Shown here in pieces: positions 25,035-33,300 of a stretch of 64,000 nucleotides of DNA (within the stretch, counting starts at the first letter, position 1; the number at the start of each line of letters is the position of its first letter). Under the pieces are notes generated by a model that was given only the letters and a program-made list of their open reading frames with translations, had not been told where the DNA came from and did no database searches. The position numbers were made by a program, and so were the translations under genes. This stretch comes from DASYXT01 sp035934555 (GTDB lineage: Bacteria; Verrucomicrobiota; Verrucomicrobiia; Limisphaerales; UBA8199), in contig DASYXT010000049.1 of the NCBI GenBank assembly GCA_035934555.1, positions 1-64,000 of the forward strand, given 5' to 3'.

Positions 25035-25541
25035 TCAACCCATACGCATGTCTCCCGGCCCCAGCCTCCGTGGCGTGAATATCGCTTGCGGTACTGCTGG
25101 TTTGGGTTGTGGGCGAGAGGGATCGACGTAAAACTTTCCGCATTCTTTGATTTCGCATTGCCACCCGTGTCCGGCATCTCGAAGAGGCGACACGATCCGC
25201 TTCGCGGTGCAGTTGGCGCAGAAATACCCCGGCTTGGTGTTGTGTTTGTATGCGCCGAGCTTTTCCACAAATTCATAATCGTCGAGGAAATCGTGGGCGG
25301 GCGGACATGCGTCAAGTTGTCTGTTGAGGCTGGCCATGCGTCGCCGGTAATGGACAACAGTCCACACGAACCCTGAGACCACAACCAGGCCCGCGACGAT
25401 TATCGACCAGAATGGAGCGGTTACCAACCTGATCTTTGTTGGCCAAGCAGCCAGACATCCAAGCGCGGCAACGGCGGCGACCGTGATCAGCCCGCCTACC
25501 GCGTTATGAAGCGTTGGTGGGATATGGTCTTTCAAGCGCAC
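25035..25541 (-). CDS. Two-helix membrane protein with cytoplasmic zinc-ribbon-like tail
   Basis: This is 168 residues from a GTG start. Two hydrophobic helices at about 15-33 and 42-64 are joined by a short loop and followed by a basic stop (HYRRRMASLNRQL). The tail holds YFCANCTAKRIVSPLRDAGHGWQCEIKECGKFYVDP, two CxxC-like pairs that look like a zinc ribbon. I have seen similar short Zn-tail membrane proteins in mobile DNA but cannot name a family. It is convergent with the upstream island gene and divergent from the DUF5677 gene. Confidence 0.7.
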   Translation of the reverse strand: MRLKDHIPPTLHNAVGGLITVAAVAALGCLAAWPTKIRLVTAPFWSIIVAGLVVVSGFVWTVVHYRRRMASLNRQLDACPPAHDFLDDYEFVEKLGAYKHNTKPGYFCANCTAKRIVSPLRDAGHGWQCEIKECGKFYVDPSRPQPKPAVPQAIFTPRRLGPGDMRMG

Positions 25542-25758
25542 AGTGAAAGTTGCGTCGTTGTTGGAAAGGGTTCACCCATCTTCACCAGGATCGAACTCAG
25601 TTCCCGCATCGCGATTTGCACTTCAGCGGTTTCATATTCCGGTTCCAATCAAACCACCCTGCCCCTGAGCGAGCAAGGGCGAATCCGCCCGAACTCGTTC
25701 CCCGTCCAGTACCACCTGCGATGCTTGGCATCACGACCTGTTCTGTTAAGATGCCGAC

Positions 25759-26463
25759 GTGAAGAGAATCACGCCCCAACTTGCCGCTTCGATAGAAGCG
25801 GAGTCTTTCCAATTACTGAGGGATTTGCAGGATTCATTGGCTGGCGTCTTGAAGTCGCTAGACGGAAAACGTGGTGCCAATCTGTTCGAGTGTTTTCTTT
25901 TCCATACGTCAGCGTATGTGAACCGCACAGCAGAAGGGTTCGTCGCCCTTCGCCAGACTGGCCGCATCGACGCTTCCAAGCTCCTCGTGCGTCCGGCCAT
26001 GGAGGCGATGTTCAAACAGCAAGCCGTCTTGCGGCAGCCTGAGTTGCTGTATCGGATGGCATACACGGAAAGACTGGAAGACCGTAAACTGATCGAACCG
26101 GTTTATCACAGAGCCGGGAAGAACTATGACAACCTGGATTGTCGGCAGTGGGAACAATTCAAGAAGGAGTACGCGAAGCAGTACCCGAATCACACAAAGG
26201 CAGAAACAAAATTGTCGCTTTATGACGCCGCCAAGGCTGCGAAAATCGAACGCTACTACGAGTCGTACTACCGCCTCTATTGCCAAACCACCCACGCTGC
26301 GTTCAGAGCAGCAACGGGCGGGTTGAAGTTCACCGACGTAGAGGACAATCGCACGATGGCGCTTTGCGTATTGGGGGCGTTGGATGCGCTGGAAAGATCG
26401 AGAATCAGTAATGTGCCAGGGTTGTCTGATTTCCGGCAGCGATTATCCAATCTGCCAGGTTGA
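25759..26463 (+). CDS. DUF5677-family protein
   Basis: This is 234 residues, all-helical and soluble, from a GTG start (the ORF has no ATG before residue 70). The segment TSAYVNRTAEGFVALRQTGRIDASKLLVRPAMEAMFKQQAV matches my recollection of DUF5677, where a Glu/Arg-rich helix bundle carries a conserved 'R..E' pair. The later QTTHAAFRAATGG is also typical (a His in 'H..'). Members are scattered in genomic islands and plasmids with no proven function. The gene stands alone between two oppositely directed membrane protein genes. Confidence 0.7.
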   Translation: MKRITPQLAASIEAESFQLLRDLQDSLAGVLKSLDGKRGANLFECFLFHTSAYVNRTAEGFVALRQTGRIDASKLLVRPAMEAMFKQQAVLRQPELLYRMAYTERLEDRKLIEPVYHRAGKNYDNLDCRQWEQFKKEYAKQYPNHTKAETKLSLYDAAKAAKIERYYESYYRLYCQTTHAAFRAATGGLKFTDVEDNRTMALCVLGALDALERSRISNVPGLSDFRQRLSNLPG

Positions 26464-26611
26464 CGCCAGTCCTTCGCTCCAGGGCTGCACCGAGAGCCGG
26501 TCAGACGGCAAACCAGGGGTGGGCGGATACCCGGTCCTCGGCTCGCTCTTCAGGGGGAAGTCAATTCAGCCCACCGATCTGCCCGTGGCACAAGTTTCGA
26601 TCCTGATACAC

Positions 26612-26866
26612 CTACAGCGGTGGGTACTTGCTCATGAGCCACCAAAAAATGATCGCTGTGGCGGTCAGAATTATCAGACCGGCACGCCGATTGAGAGGCC
26701 AATTCGATTTCCTGTCAACGAAATGTGCTTCCACCTGCGACAGGGATTCGCCCGTCCACCAACTTCGCAGAAAACAATACGCCGAAAGCACGCAGGCGGT
26801 TCCGCAGAAACCAAAAAAACCTGCGCCGATCAGCAAGCCCACCATTTTGAAGATTCCCAAGCTCAC
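26612..26866 (-). CDS. Small two-helix membrane protein of the island
   Basis: This is 84 residues from a GTG (an ATG seven codons in is possible). Helix one, about 8-35 (MVGLLIGAGFFGFCGTACVLSAYCFL), a polar loop with EAHFVDRKSNWPLNRRAG, and helix two, about 63-80 (LIILTATAIIFWWLM), make a hairpin in the membrane. The four aromatic Trp residues sit near interface positions. No family is recognised. It is likely co-oriented with the DUF6166 gene 45 bases upstream in the direction of transcription. Confidence 0.5.
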   Translation of the reverse strand: MSLGIFKMVGLLIGAGFFGFCGTACVLSAYCFLRSWWTGESLSQVEAHFVDRKSNWPLNRRAGLIILTATAIIFWWLMSKYPPL

Positions 26867-26911
26867 ATCGGCTTGCCCATAATCAGCGCCAGTTGCGCCG
26901 GGTGGTTGCCA

Positions 26912-27349
26912 TCATTGGTGGGGAAATAACCTGTAATTTGGATTGCGAATGAGTTGTGGCAAATCGTCGGGCATGTTCAAGGTCGTCGGCGGCACGGCGG
27001 AAGCCGCCGTCCCAGGACTCCAAGCCGCCCGCAGGGCTGAGGCTTCAACGTGACAAGTGAAGCTGCTCCAGTCTTCCACGTCCTTGGACAAGATTTCCCA
27101 TTCCGATTTGAGTTTGCTGACGACGCTCTCCACAAACTGCCTTGCGAGCAAGCTGCTGTGCGCTGCGCCAAGACAATCGGACAGAATGGAACGTGCCAAC
27201 CGCTCCGCCCCTGCGCCTTCGTTTCCCCAGTCAAATTGGATTATTCGATTGTCTGATACGTGCTTGCTCACTTCGAGCGGATGATTATCAACTGTCACGA
27301 GCGCCTGACCGTTTCGCCGTGTGCCCCTGTAAACTTTGAAATACGCCAT
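26912..27349 (-). CDS. DUF6166-like protein
   Basis: This is 145 residues from the ATG at 27349 (a TTG three codons upstream is the only other choice). The N-terminal part, AYFKVYRGTRRNGQALVTVDN, followed by IQFDWGNEGAGAERLARSILSDCLG and then ARQFVESVVSKL, matches the DUF6166 pattern 'Y.G.R..G...V.V.g..L......FeWGy.GSGPa.LA.aiL.d.lg......y..fk...v'. These are small proteins common on plasmids and islands with unknown role. The C-terminal 50 residues (HVEASALRAAWSPGTAASAV) are extra. It is transcribed toward the small membrane protein gene. Confidence 0.7.
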   Translation of the reverse strand: MAYFKVYRGTRRNGQALVTVDNHPLEVSKHVSDNRIIQFDWGNEGAGAERLARSILSDCLGAAHSSLLARQFVESVVSKLKSEWEILSKDVEDWSSFTCHVEASALRAAWSPGTAASAVPPTTLNMPDDLPQLIRNPNYRLFPHQ

Positions 27350-27937
27350 ACCGATCAATAGTCTCCTTGCATCGAGAAACCGTCAACTCGACGGTGAGAA
27401 CGTTTCTGGAAGCGAGCGTGGCCAATCCCTTGCCCGACTGGCCAAAGCTTTCAGGAGCGCCCGTCAAGGGTCGCCGGGGTACGGGTTCGACCGGCAACGT
27501 GGGCTTGATATTCAAACCACGACTTCAGTGCCGTTGATTATCCGATGTGCCAGATTGGACGCCCCAGCCCGAATTTGGTGGCCGAGTTCCGAACAGCGAT
27601 CCCTGCATCTGCCTGGGGTCTTTGCCGGTGAAAGCCAAAAAAAGGCAACCGTAAGTCAAAAGACGGGTTGCCAGCGATAGCTCGAAGAGCCATAGTAGTC
27701 AAAGCTCGGTGACGGAACGTTTCTTCCCGCAGGGTTCCCCACCCTCACCTCCTTGGCGTCTGTCACCGGGCGTTTTGTATCGCAGCCGGGTACGTTGGGC
27801 GGGTTCGGGTTGCGGGAGCGACCGGGCTTTTAATAACCCGTCTTTCGCTCCAGGGCTTCGCCGGGAGCCGGATCAACTGGCAAGGGCACTAAAAAACACC
27901 TTTGCTGATTCCATTAACGGCACCAAAGCGGCCTCGG
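27350..27937. other. Gap without convincing gene in the island
   Basis: I see only short, weak frames on both strands. GGCAACC (about 27645) and GGTTGCC (about 27667) could form a hairpin. The 35-base stretch at 27843-27877 repeats, with a few mismatches, the sequence at 26472-26503 just after the DUF5677 gene, which points to duplication or decay. Confidence 0.4.
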
Positions 27938-28198
27938 CTATCTGCCCTTCTTGGAAAGTAGAGCTTTCGCAAGCTGGAGCCGTCCCTTGGCGTTTTGTAA
28001 GTCGTCGTTCCCGTCACAAAACTCGATCAGAAGCTTGGCGAGCGCGATCATGTGCTCAACCTGGTAACTGAGCGGGCGTCCACGGCTCCGGCAAATGGCT
28101 TCGAGGTCGGCCCGTTGTTCCTCGGACATCCGAATATTGAATCTGACATTCTTCTTGGACACCTCGGAAAACCTGCCAGAGGGGTGAGCCTGAAACAT
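27938..28198 (-). CDS. Ribbon-helix-helix regulator
   Basis: This is 86 residues from the ATG at 28198; the longer frame upstream would overlap the divergent genes and is rejected. SKKNVRFNIRMSEEQRADLE followed by AICRSRGRPLSYQVEHMIAL is the strand-helix-helix of the MetJ/Arc/CopG fold. A short helical tail then ends KALLSKKGR. It would bind operator DNA as a dimer of dimers. It is divergent, with a 60-base spacer, from the 28259/28462 gene pair, which it may control. Confidence 0.75.
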   Translation of the reverse strand: MFQAHPSGRFSEVSKKNVRFNIRMSEEQRADLEAICRSRGRPLSYQVEHMIALAKLLIEFCDGNDDLQNAKGRLQLAKALLSKKGR

Positions 28199-28258
28199 GC
28201 AGAAATGGGGTTGACAAAGATAGACAAAGGCAGACACTAGCGGCGTTGTGGCGAGAAG

Positions 28259-28465
28259 ATGTCGGCCAGGAGCGAGCACCAGAGGACGCCCATGAAGCGC
28301 AAAAACGTGCAGGCCAGCAGGGCGCAAAATTCCACGCGCCCGCCCAGTCCAAAAACTGCTCGCTCTGAAATTGATCCCGCCAAGTTTCTGAAGCAGTTCT
28401 TCGAGGCCGAGGAGAAGCGGGCCAAAGCCGAGTCGCAGTCGCAACAGGAACGGAGCCGCCTATGA
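28259..28465 (+). CDS. Small basic helical protein, partner of the coiled-coil membrane protein
   Basis: This is 68 residues. The first half is basic and Ser/Pro-rich (KRKNVQASRAQNSTRPPSPK) and the second half is a charged helix (PAKFLKQFFEAEEKRAKAES) that could form a coiled coil. The TGA overlaps the ATG of the next gene by four bases, so the products are probably made together. An internal ATG at 28292 is a possible alternative start. No family is recognised. Confidence 0.55.
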   Translation: MSARSEHQRTPMKRKNVQASRAQNSTRPPSPKTARSEIDPAKFLKQFFEAEEKRAKAESQSQQERSRL

Positions 28466-29481
28466 GCAAGAAGCGCGATTGGGTGGATTATACGCAGCTT
28501 GGCCTCTCGGCAGCGCAGGCGTACAAAATCAGCGAGATCGCTTCCGAATTGGGCAGACTGCGGAAGGCCGACGAGTCCCAAGAAAGAGAGGCCCGGCGTC
28601 TCGCCAATATGCGGCAGATGATCATCGTCGTCGAGGAGCTTCTGGAAACTCTTGAACCCGACCACGAACCTGAAACCATTCCTCAAAAGAATTACGTCTT
28701 AATTTGCGAGGCGGAAGCCAGCCTCCAAAAAGCAGAAATCTTTCCACCGCTGAAGTTTGAGTCGTTTGAGGATAAACGGGAAGCCGTCAAACTGGAAAAA
28801 CGTCTCAATGCTCTACGAGACAAGCTGTTGAAGGCCATGACGGACGAGGAACGGCAAGAGGCAGAATTGTGTTGGAAATATATGGTTGAGGAGCCGGACT
28901 TGAAGACCTGGCTCAACATCCAGTGCGAGGCCAAGGAAGCCAGAGCCAACCAGAAGAGGCTGGCGGAGGTTGAAGTCAAACTGAAAACCTGCCTCCTGAC
29001 CTCTCCTGGAGGAAAGGCGCTCAAGGGAATGGCCAGGTTGGGATTGTGGTTGCTTGGCATTTCCTTCCTCGGGGTGGTGCTGGCCGCATGGGCAAAAGCA
29101 GATATGGCGGTGGGCTGGTTTTTCATCGTCCTGTTCTTGCTGGGGTGTGTTGTGTTCTTGCTCCAGTTCTTTGTCCGGCTCCTGACCGGCGACCCGACCG
29201 TCCCCAAACAAGTCCGAGCACTCGAAAAGGAGCGGGCGGAACTGAAAGTCGCCATCGGTGAACCGGGCGCTGGAGGATCGTTCCTTAGGCTGGCGGCGAT
29301 GGCCGGGGACGAAATCGACGTAAACGCACTCAGGGAGAAATTCGACGGCGAGACTTCGGCAGATCGGTTACTGGAAATGTACATCGAACGCCGGGATTTT
29401 GTGCGTGGGATTTTCGGCAAGAGTTACCTGGCGCACCAGGATACGGAGGAATCAGATAAAAGTGAAACGGAGGAGGGATGA
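28462..29481 (+). CDS. Coiled-coil protein with two membrane helices
   Basis: This is 339 residues. About 15-190 is almost all charged helix with heptad-like spacing (EIASELGRLRKADESQERE, KREAVKLEKRLNALRDKLL). Two adjacent membrane helices follow (about 195-213 LGLWLLGISFLGVVLAAW and 219-242 MAVGWFFIVLFLLGCVVFLL). The soluble tail (about 250-339) has a basic helix and a Glu/Asp-rich end. The arrangement places both coiled coil and tail in the cytoplasm. It overlaps the small upstream gene by four bases and has a weak look of a two-component membrane system with the RHH regulator. Function is unknown. Confidence 0.75.
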   Translation: MSKKRDWVDYTQLGLSAAQAYKISEIASELGRLRKADESQEREARRLANMRQMIIVVEELLETLEPDHEPETIPQKNYVLICEAEASLQKAEIFPPLKFESFEDKREAVKLEKRLNALRDKLLKAMTDEERQEAELCWKYMVEEPDLKTWLNIQCEAKEARANQKRLAEVEVKLKTCLLTSPGGKALKGMARLGLWLLGISFLGVVLAAWAKADMAVGWFFIVLFLLGCVVFLLQFFVRLLTGDPTVPKQVRALEKERAELKVAIGEPGAGGSFLRLAAMAGDEIDVNALREKFDGETSADRLLEMYIERRDFVRGIFGKSYLAHQDTEESDKSETEEG

Positions 29482-29546
29482 GGGGCGAAATGAGATTCAG
29501 GCCAGCCGAAGGCGCTCTGAGCCGAGCACCAGGGCCGCAGCCGGGT

Positions 29547-29768
29547 TCAGAGATCGCCGACCAAGTCACGCACTTGCACGCCCAGCGCACGGGCAATTCT
29601 CACAAGCGAATCGAACGAGGGAGATTCTTTGCCACGTTCGACTCGGCTAATGAAAACCATCGACAGGTCGGCCCGTTCGGCCAACTTTTCCTGGCTCCAA
29701 TCAGCCTTCTTGCGCCGCTCGCGAATTGCCTCACCGAGAAGGCGGCGATGATGCTGGACGTGCGCCAT
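29547..29768 (-). CDS. XRE-family helix-turn-helix regulator
   Basis: This is 73 residues, consisting only of the Cro/CI-type DNA-binding domain: LGEAIRERRKKADWSQEKLA, then ERADLSMVFISRVERGKESP and SFDSLVRIARALGVQVRDL. The recognition helix is about SMVFISRVERG. Such single-domain proteins often control mobile-element gene switching. A perfect 12-bp palindrome (29807-29818) lies 39 bases upstream of the start and could be its own operator. It is convergent with the 28462 gene. Confidence 0.9.
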   Translation of the reverse strand: MAHVQHHRRLLGEAIRERRKKADWSQEKLAERADLSMVFISRVERGKESPSFDSLVRIARALGVQVRDLVGDL

Positions 29769-29806
29769 GCCGAGGGTAAAGAGCAGGAAGAACGGTGTCG
29801 TGCTAT

Positions 29807-29818
29807 GTCGTTAACGAC
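29807..29818. promoter_or_regulatory. Palindrome GTCGTTAACGAC, candidate XRE operator
   Basis: The 12-base perfect palindrome lies 39 bases upstream of the XRE gene start, a typical place for autoregulation. The rest of the spacer to 30153 has no gene that I can support, only weak frames and a TGAATGT/ACATTCA pair. Confidence 0.4.
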
Positions 29819-30153
29819 CATTTTTGCGCTTGCGCCGTTTTTCGGAAAATCCCACAACAATGAATGTGAACTTAGAGAGTCTGTCGTGATGAATCCCCCG
29901 ACCCACAATGTCACAACATTCATGCTTGTCGCTAACTCCTGGGCGGTTGTACAAAGACAGCTTAATGAGAATCTTCAAAGCGAAAGCGGCTTCCTCACTC
30001 GCTTTGGCGCGGCAGTGCTCCAGTGCAGGCGTGCGCTGTTCAGCAAAACCCGCCTCATCCAAGCGCACAAGCCGCCACGACGGGCCTTGGCGCTTCAGCA
30101 GCGATTTTGAAAGACCCCCAATGTCTGAAATTGAGACCTAACCCAAAGACCTT

Positions 30154-30324
30154 ATGAAACCACCCTCGCACTCGAAAGCTGCCAGGAAGCCCGCGTTCGG
30201 AAGCCGCAGATTTCCCACCTTCATCGGGCACATCAAGTGCAAGCGCACCTGGCAATTCATTCCGCTGCTCTTGCTCTTGATTCCTGGAACCGCTCGCGCC
30301 GTCTTCCCGCCAGGAAACACCTGA
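30154..30324 (+). CDS. Short open frame with signal-peptide-like C-terminus
   Basis: This is 56 residues: a basic lead (KPPSHSKAARKPAFGSRR), then FIPLLLLLIPGTARAVFPPG, which looks like the hydrophobic core and Ala-x-Ala cleavage site of a signal peptide with only seven residues after it. It ends six bases before the large secreted-protein gene. It may be a leader peptide, or the remnant start of a secreted protein replaced by the present gene. The longer frame to its left on the same strand (29478-30110) is not supported. Confidence 0.35.
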   Translation: MKPPSHSKAARKPAFGSRRFPTFIGHIKCKRTWQFIPLLLLLIPGTARAVFPPGNT

Positions 30325-30330
30325 ACTCGA

Positions 30331-33300
30331 ATGAGAATCATGAAAATGACCTGTCGCCCAATTCTGCTCGCCTGCATCGGGGTGATGCTCTGGTTGCTGA
30401 CCCTACCGCCCGAACTTCATGCCAGCCCTCCATCACCGGGCGGCGAAACCAACACGATTCTGCAAAGTTGGTCCTTCCAAGACACCAACAATTGGTCGAA
30501 CGATGGCGGGTATCTTCCGCTCTCTTACACCAACCTCGACGTTTCTGACCTGGGCGACGGCACGGCGGTTGTCGTGGATGCAACTAATTACGCCTGGCTC
30601 CGCTATAACGTGGTTGAAACGAACGGCACCAACCTGACAGTAAATCATGGCACGGTCGCCTTCTGGTTCGCACCGACCTGGGCGGGCACGAATCAGGGCG
30701 GCACCGGCCCCGGCGATTGGGGACGGCTGATCGAGGTGGGGACGTACACTACCAACGCCAGCTATGGCTGGTGGAGCCTTTATTTCGACCCGGCTGGCAC
30801 GCACCTCTATTTTTCCTCGCAGACCAACAACGGCATGCAGGACACTTATTTGTCCGCGCCGATTTCCTGCAAAACCAACTTCTGGCATTTCCTGGCGCTG
30901 ACGTACGACGCCACCAATTGTGCTCTGTATCTGGACGGTCAACTGGTCACGAACGGGTTGGCGCTTAGTTTCTGGCCGGGGACAAATGTCCTGACCAACG
31001 GGTTCACCATCGGTAGCGATGGCAGCGGCACGATCCAGGCTCATGGCATGTTTGATGACTTGGTCACCTTCTCGTATCCACTGGATGCGAGCACCATTTC
31101 CGGCATGTTCCTCAATGGAGTAGTCTACTTCCTGCTGAACCCGGCGAACGCGGCGAATTTGACCCAGGCCCCGTCGCAGCCGGTGACCACGCCCACTTTC
31201 GAGGCCATTACCGGCTCGGGATTTCTGACCCCAATTGCAACGAACACAAGTTGCCTAACCAGCAGCAACGTCTGGCTGACGAACCTGAGCGCCGCGTTCA
31301 CCAACAACGGCACCATGAACCTGACCTTCACGATTGCGGGCGGCTCCAACGGCTGCGTTTATGATGTGTTCGCGACGCCAGCGCTCGAATACCCGCTGAC
31401 CAATGGACAATGGTATTGGATGGGCCAGGGAGCACACTGCGTGACGTACACGATAACGAATCTTCCGGCGTATTCCGCAATGTTCATTTTGGGCACGCCC
31501 CAGGACAGCGACGGGGATGGCCTTACGGACGCATACGAATTGCTCGTGTCCCACACCGACCCGCACGACCCTGACACGCTTGGCTTGGGCATTTCGGACG
31601 GCTGGCAAGTCGCGTACGGGTATTACGGGGCCGATCCTTTCTCCGAACCCTTCAACAATGGCTGGACGCTGCTCGACGAGTTTTTGAACGGCCTTGACCC
31701 GACTGTTTACAATCAGCCTCCGGCTCCGCAGGGATTGACCGCCAGTTTTGTGAAATCGACTGCCACGGTGAGTTGGAATCCCTCAAGTGGCGCGGTCACC
31801 GGCTACAAGCTGGAAAAATATGATCCTGCGGTGTATCCTGCCACAACCAATGATTTTTTACTATCTGCCTCGGCAGATCAATACGTGGACGCAGGGCAGG
31901 AGCTTCCTGACGATGATCTTGAAGACGGCCCACCGATCTACAGGCTCCAGGCCATTTACGGGACGCATAACTCCGCCTGGTCTGCATGGGTTCCATTGTA
32001 TAGCCCTGATCCAGTCCAGTTCTGGGGTTCGGGGTACCTCGCCCATGGCCCGCAAGGACAAATCTTTGTCACCATACCAGCACCCCCTCAACAGGCTCAG
32101 AGTGTTCGCATTGTTTTTGCCAACGCCTGGCCAAGCAACCAAACCTGGATTGTGCCTCTCAGCAGCTTCACAAATAACGCGTATCTTTTGCCGCCTGCGA
32201 CCGTCCCCGAATTTGTGACAGCCGGGAACTGGTTTGCGGAATTAAGGGATGCCGCTACCAACCTGCTGGGTACGGTCAAGCTTGTGTACTACGGTTACGA
32301 GTATTATCCGTTTTACGATGGACGGCAGCAACTCCAGCAGAATTTATCTTTTCTGCTGCGAGCGGCAGGAGCCACTTCACCGTTTGAGTTTACGCTTAAT
32401 GACGGTTCAACGGTGGTGTATTCCTGCCCTGCCGATCATGCAGTGGCGAGTTTTGTGGAACTGTTTTACGACGATCCAGGATACATCACGCCAACTCTCG
32501 ATGTCTTCACGCCTTTCCGAAACGATTATTTTCTTCGGAATTTTGCTTTCACAACCAACGATTTGAACGCCAACGGGACCCTCGACAGCGTATCGGGCTA
32601 CACGGCTGGTGTCGGACCGGAGATTGTCTACCCGCCCGTCTATAACTTTCCAGGGCCGACGAACGGGACGCATATTGACCCAATTCTAGCACCAACTGAC
32701 TTTCCGTGGACGTTTTTCCAGTCTGCCTACACAACAGACTCGACCTTTTTGAGCGGAGCCGACATAGGTTATGGGGCCGGGGGCTTTGCTCTTCCAAGCT
32801 CTGGAGTCAATTTGTTTGGATTGGCATTTCAATCTGTTCAGATGGCATACGAGACCAATGGCACGCTCGACCCAGAATTGGTTTCACGCCCTGCCACTGT
32901 GCCGGATTACGGCAACAATGTGTTTTATCCGTCAACCGCAGCCCCGGTTCTGGCTACCACCAATTATTATTTCGGAGTTCCCTTTACTGATCCATTACCA
33001 GGGGATGGCGTGTTCGCACTGACGAATTCGACACCAACACTGATCGCAGGGATTGGGCAGCCTTATTGGCTTGCAGGTTACGCCAAGCAGGCGATTATCA
33101 ATGGCGACTCGTCAAAGTTCGGTTTCCTGGGGCAATACTTCGCCGGAGCCTACCTTATTGACACGAACGGGGTGGTCACAACCAATCAGACAGGCATTTT
33201 GTCGGAATACGGCGAGTTCTTCCCCACTCAACCTGGCCCGACCGCCCTCGTCACAATGACCAACTGGGGAGAAAACGCATCCGGCGCAGCGGTTGTGAAC

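Noticed and set aside
29478..30110. A 210-residue protein at the end of the coiled-coil gene
   Set aside because: It covers the XRE gene and its operator on the other strand and has no recognisable sequence.
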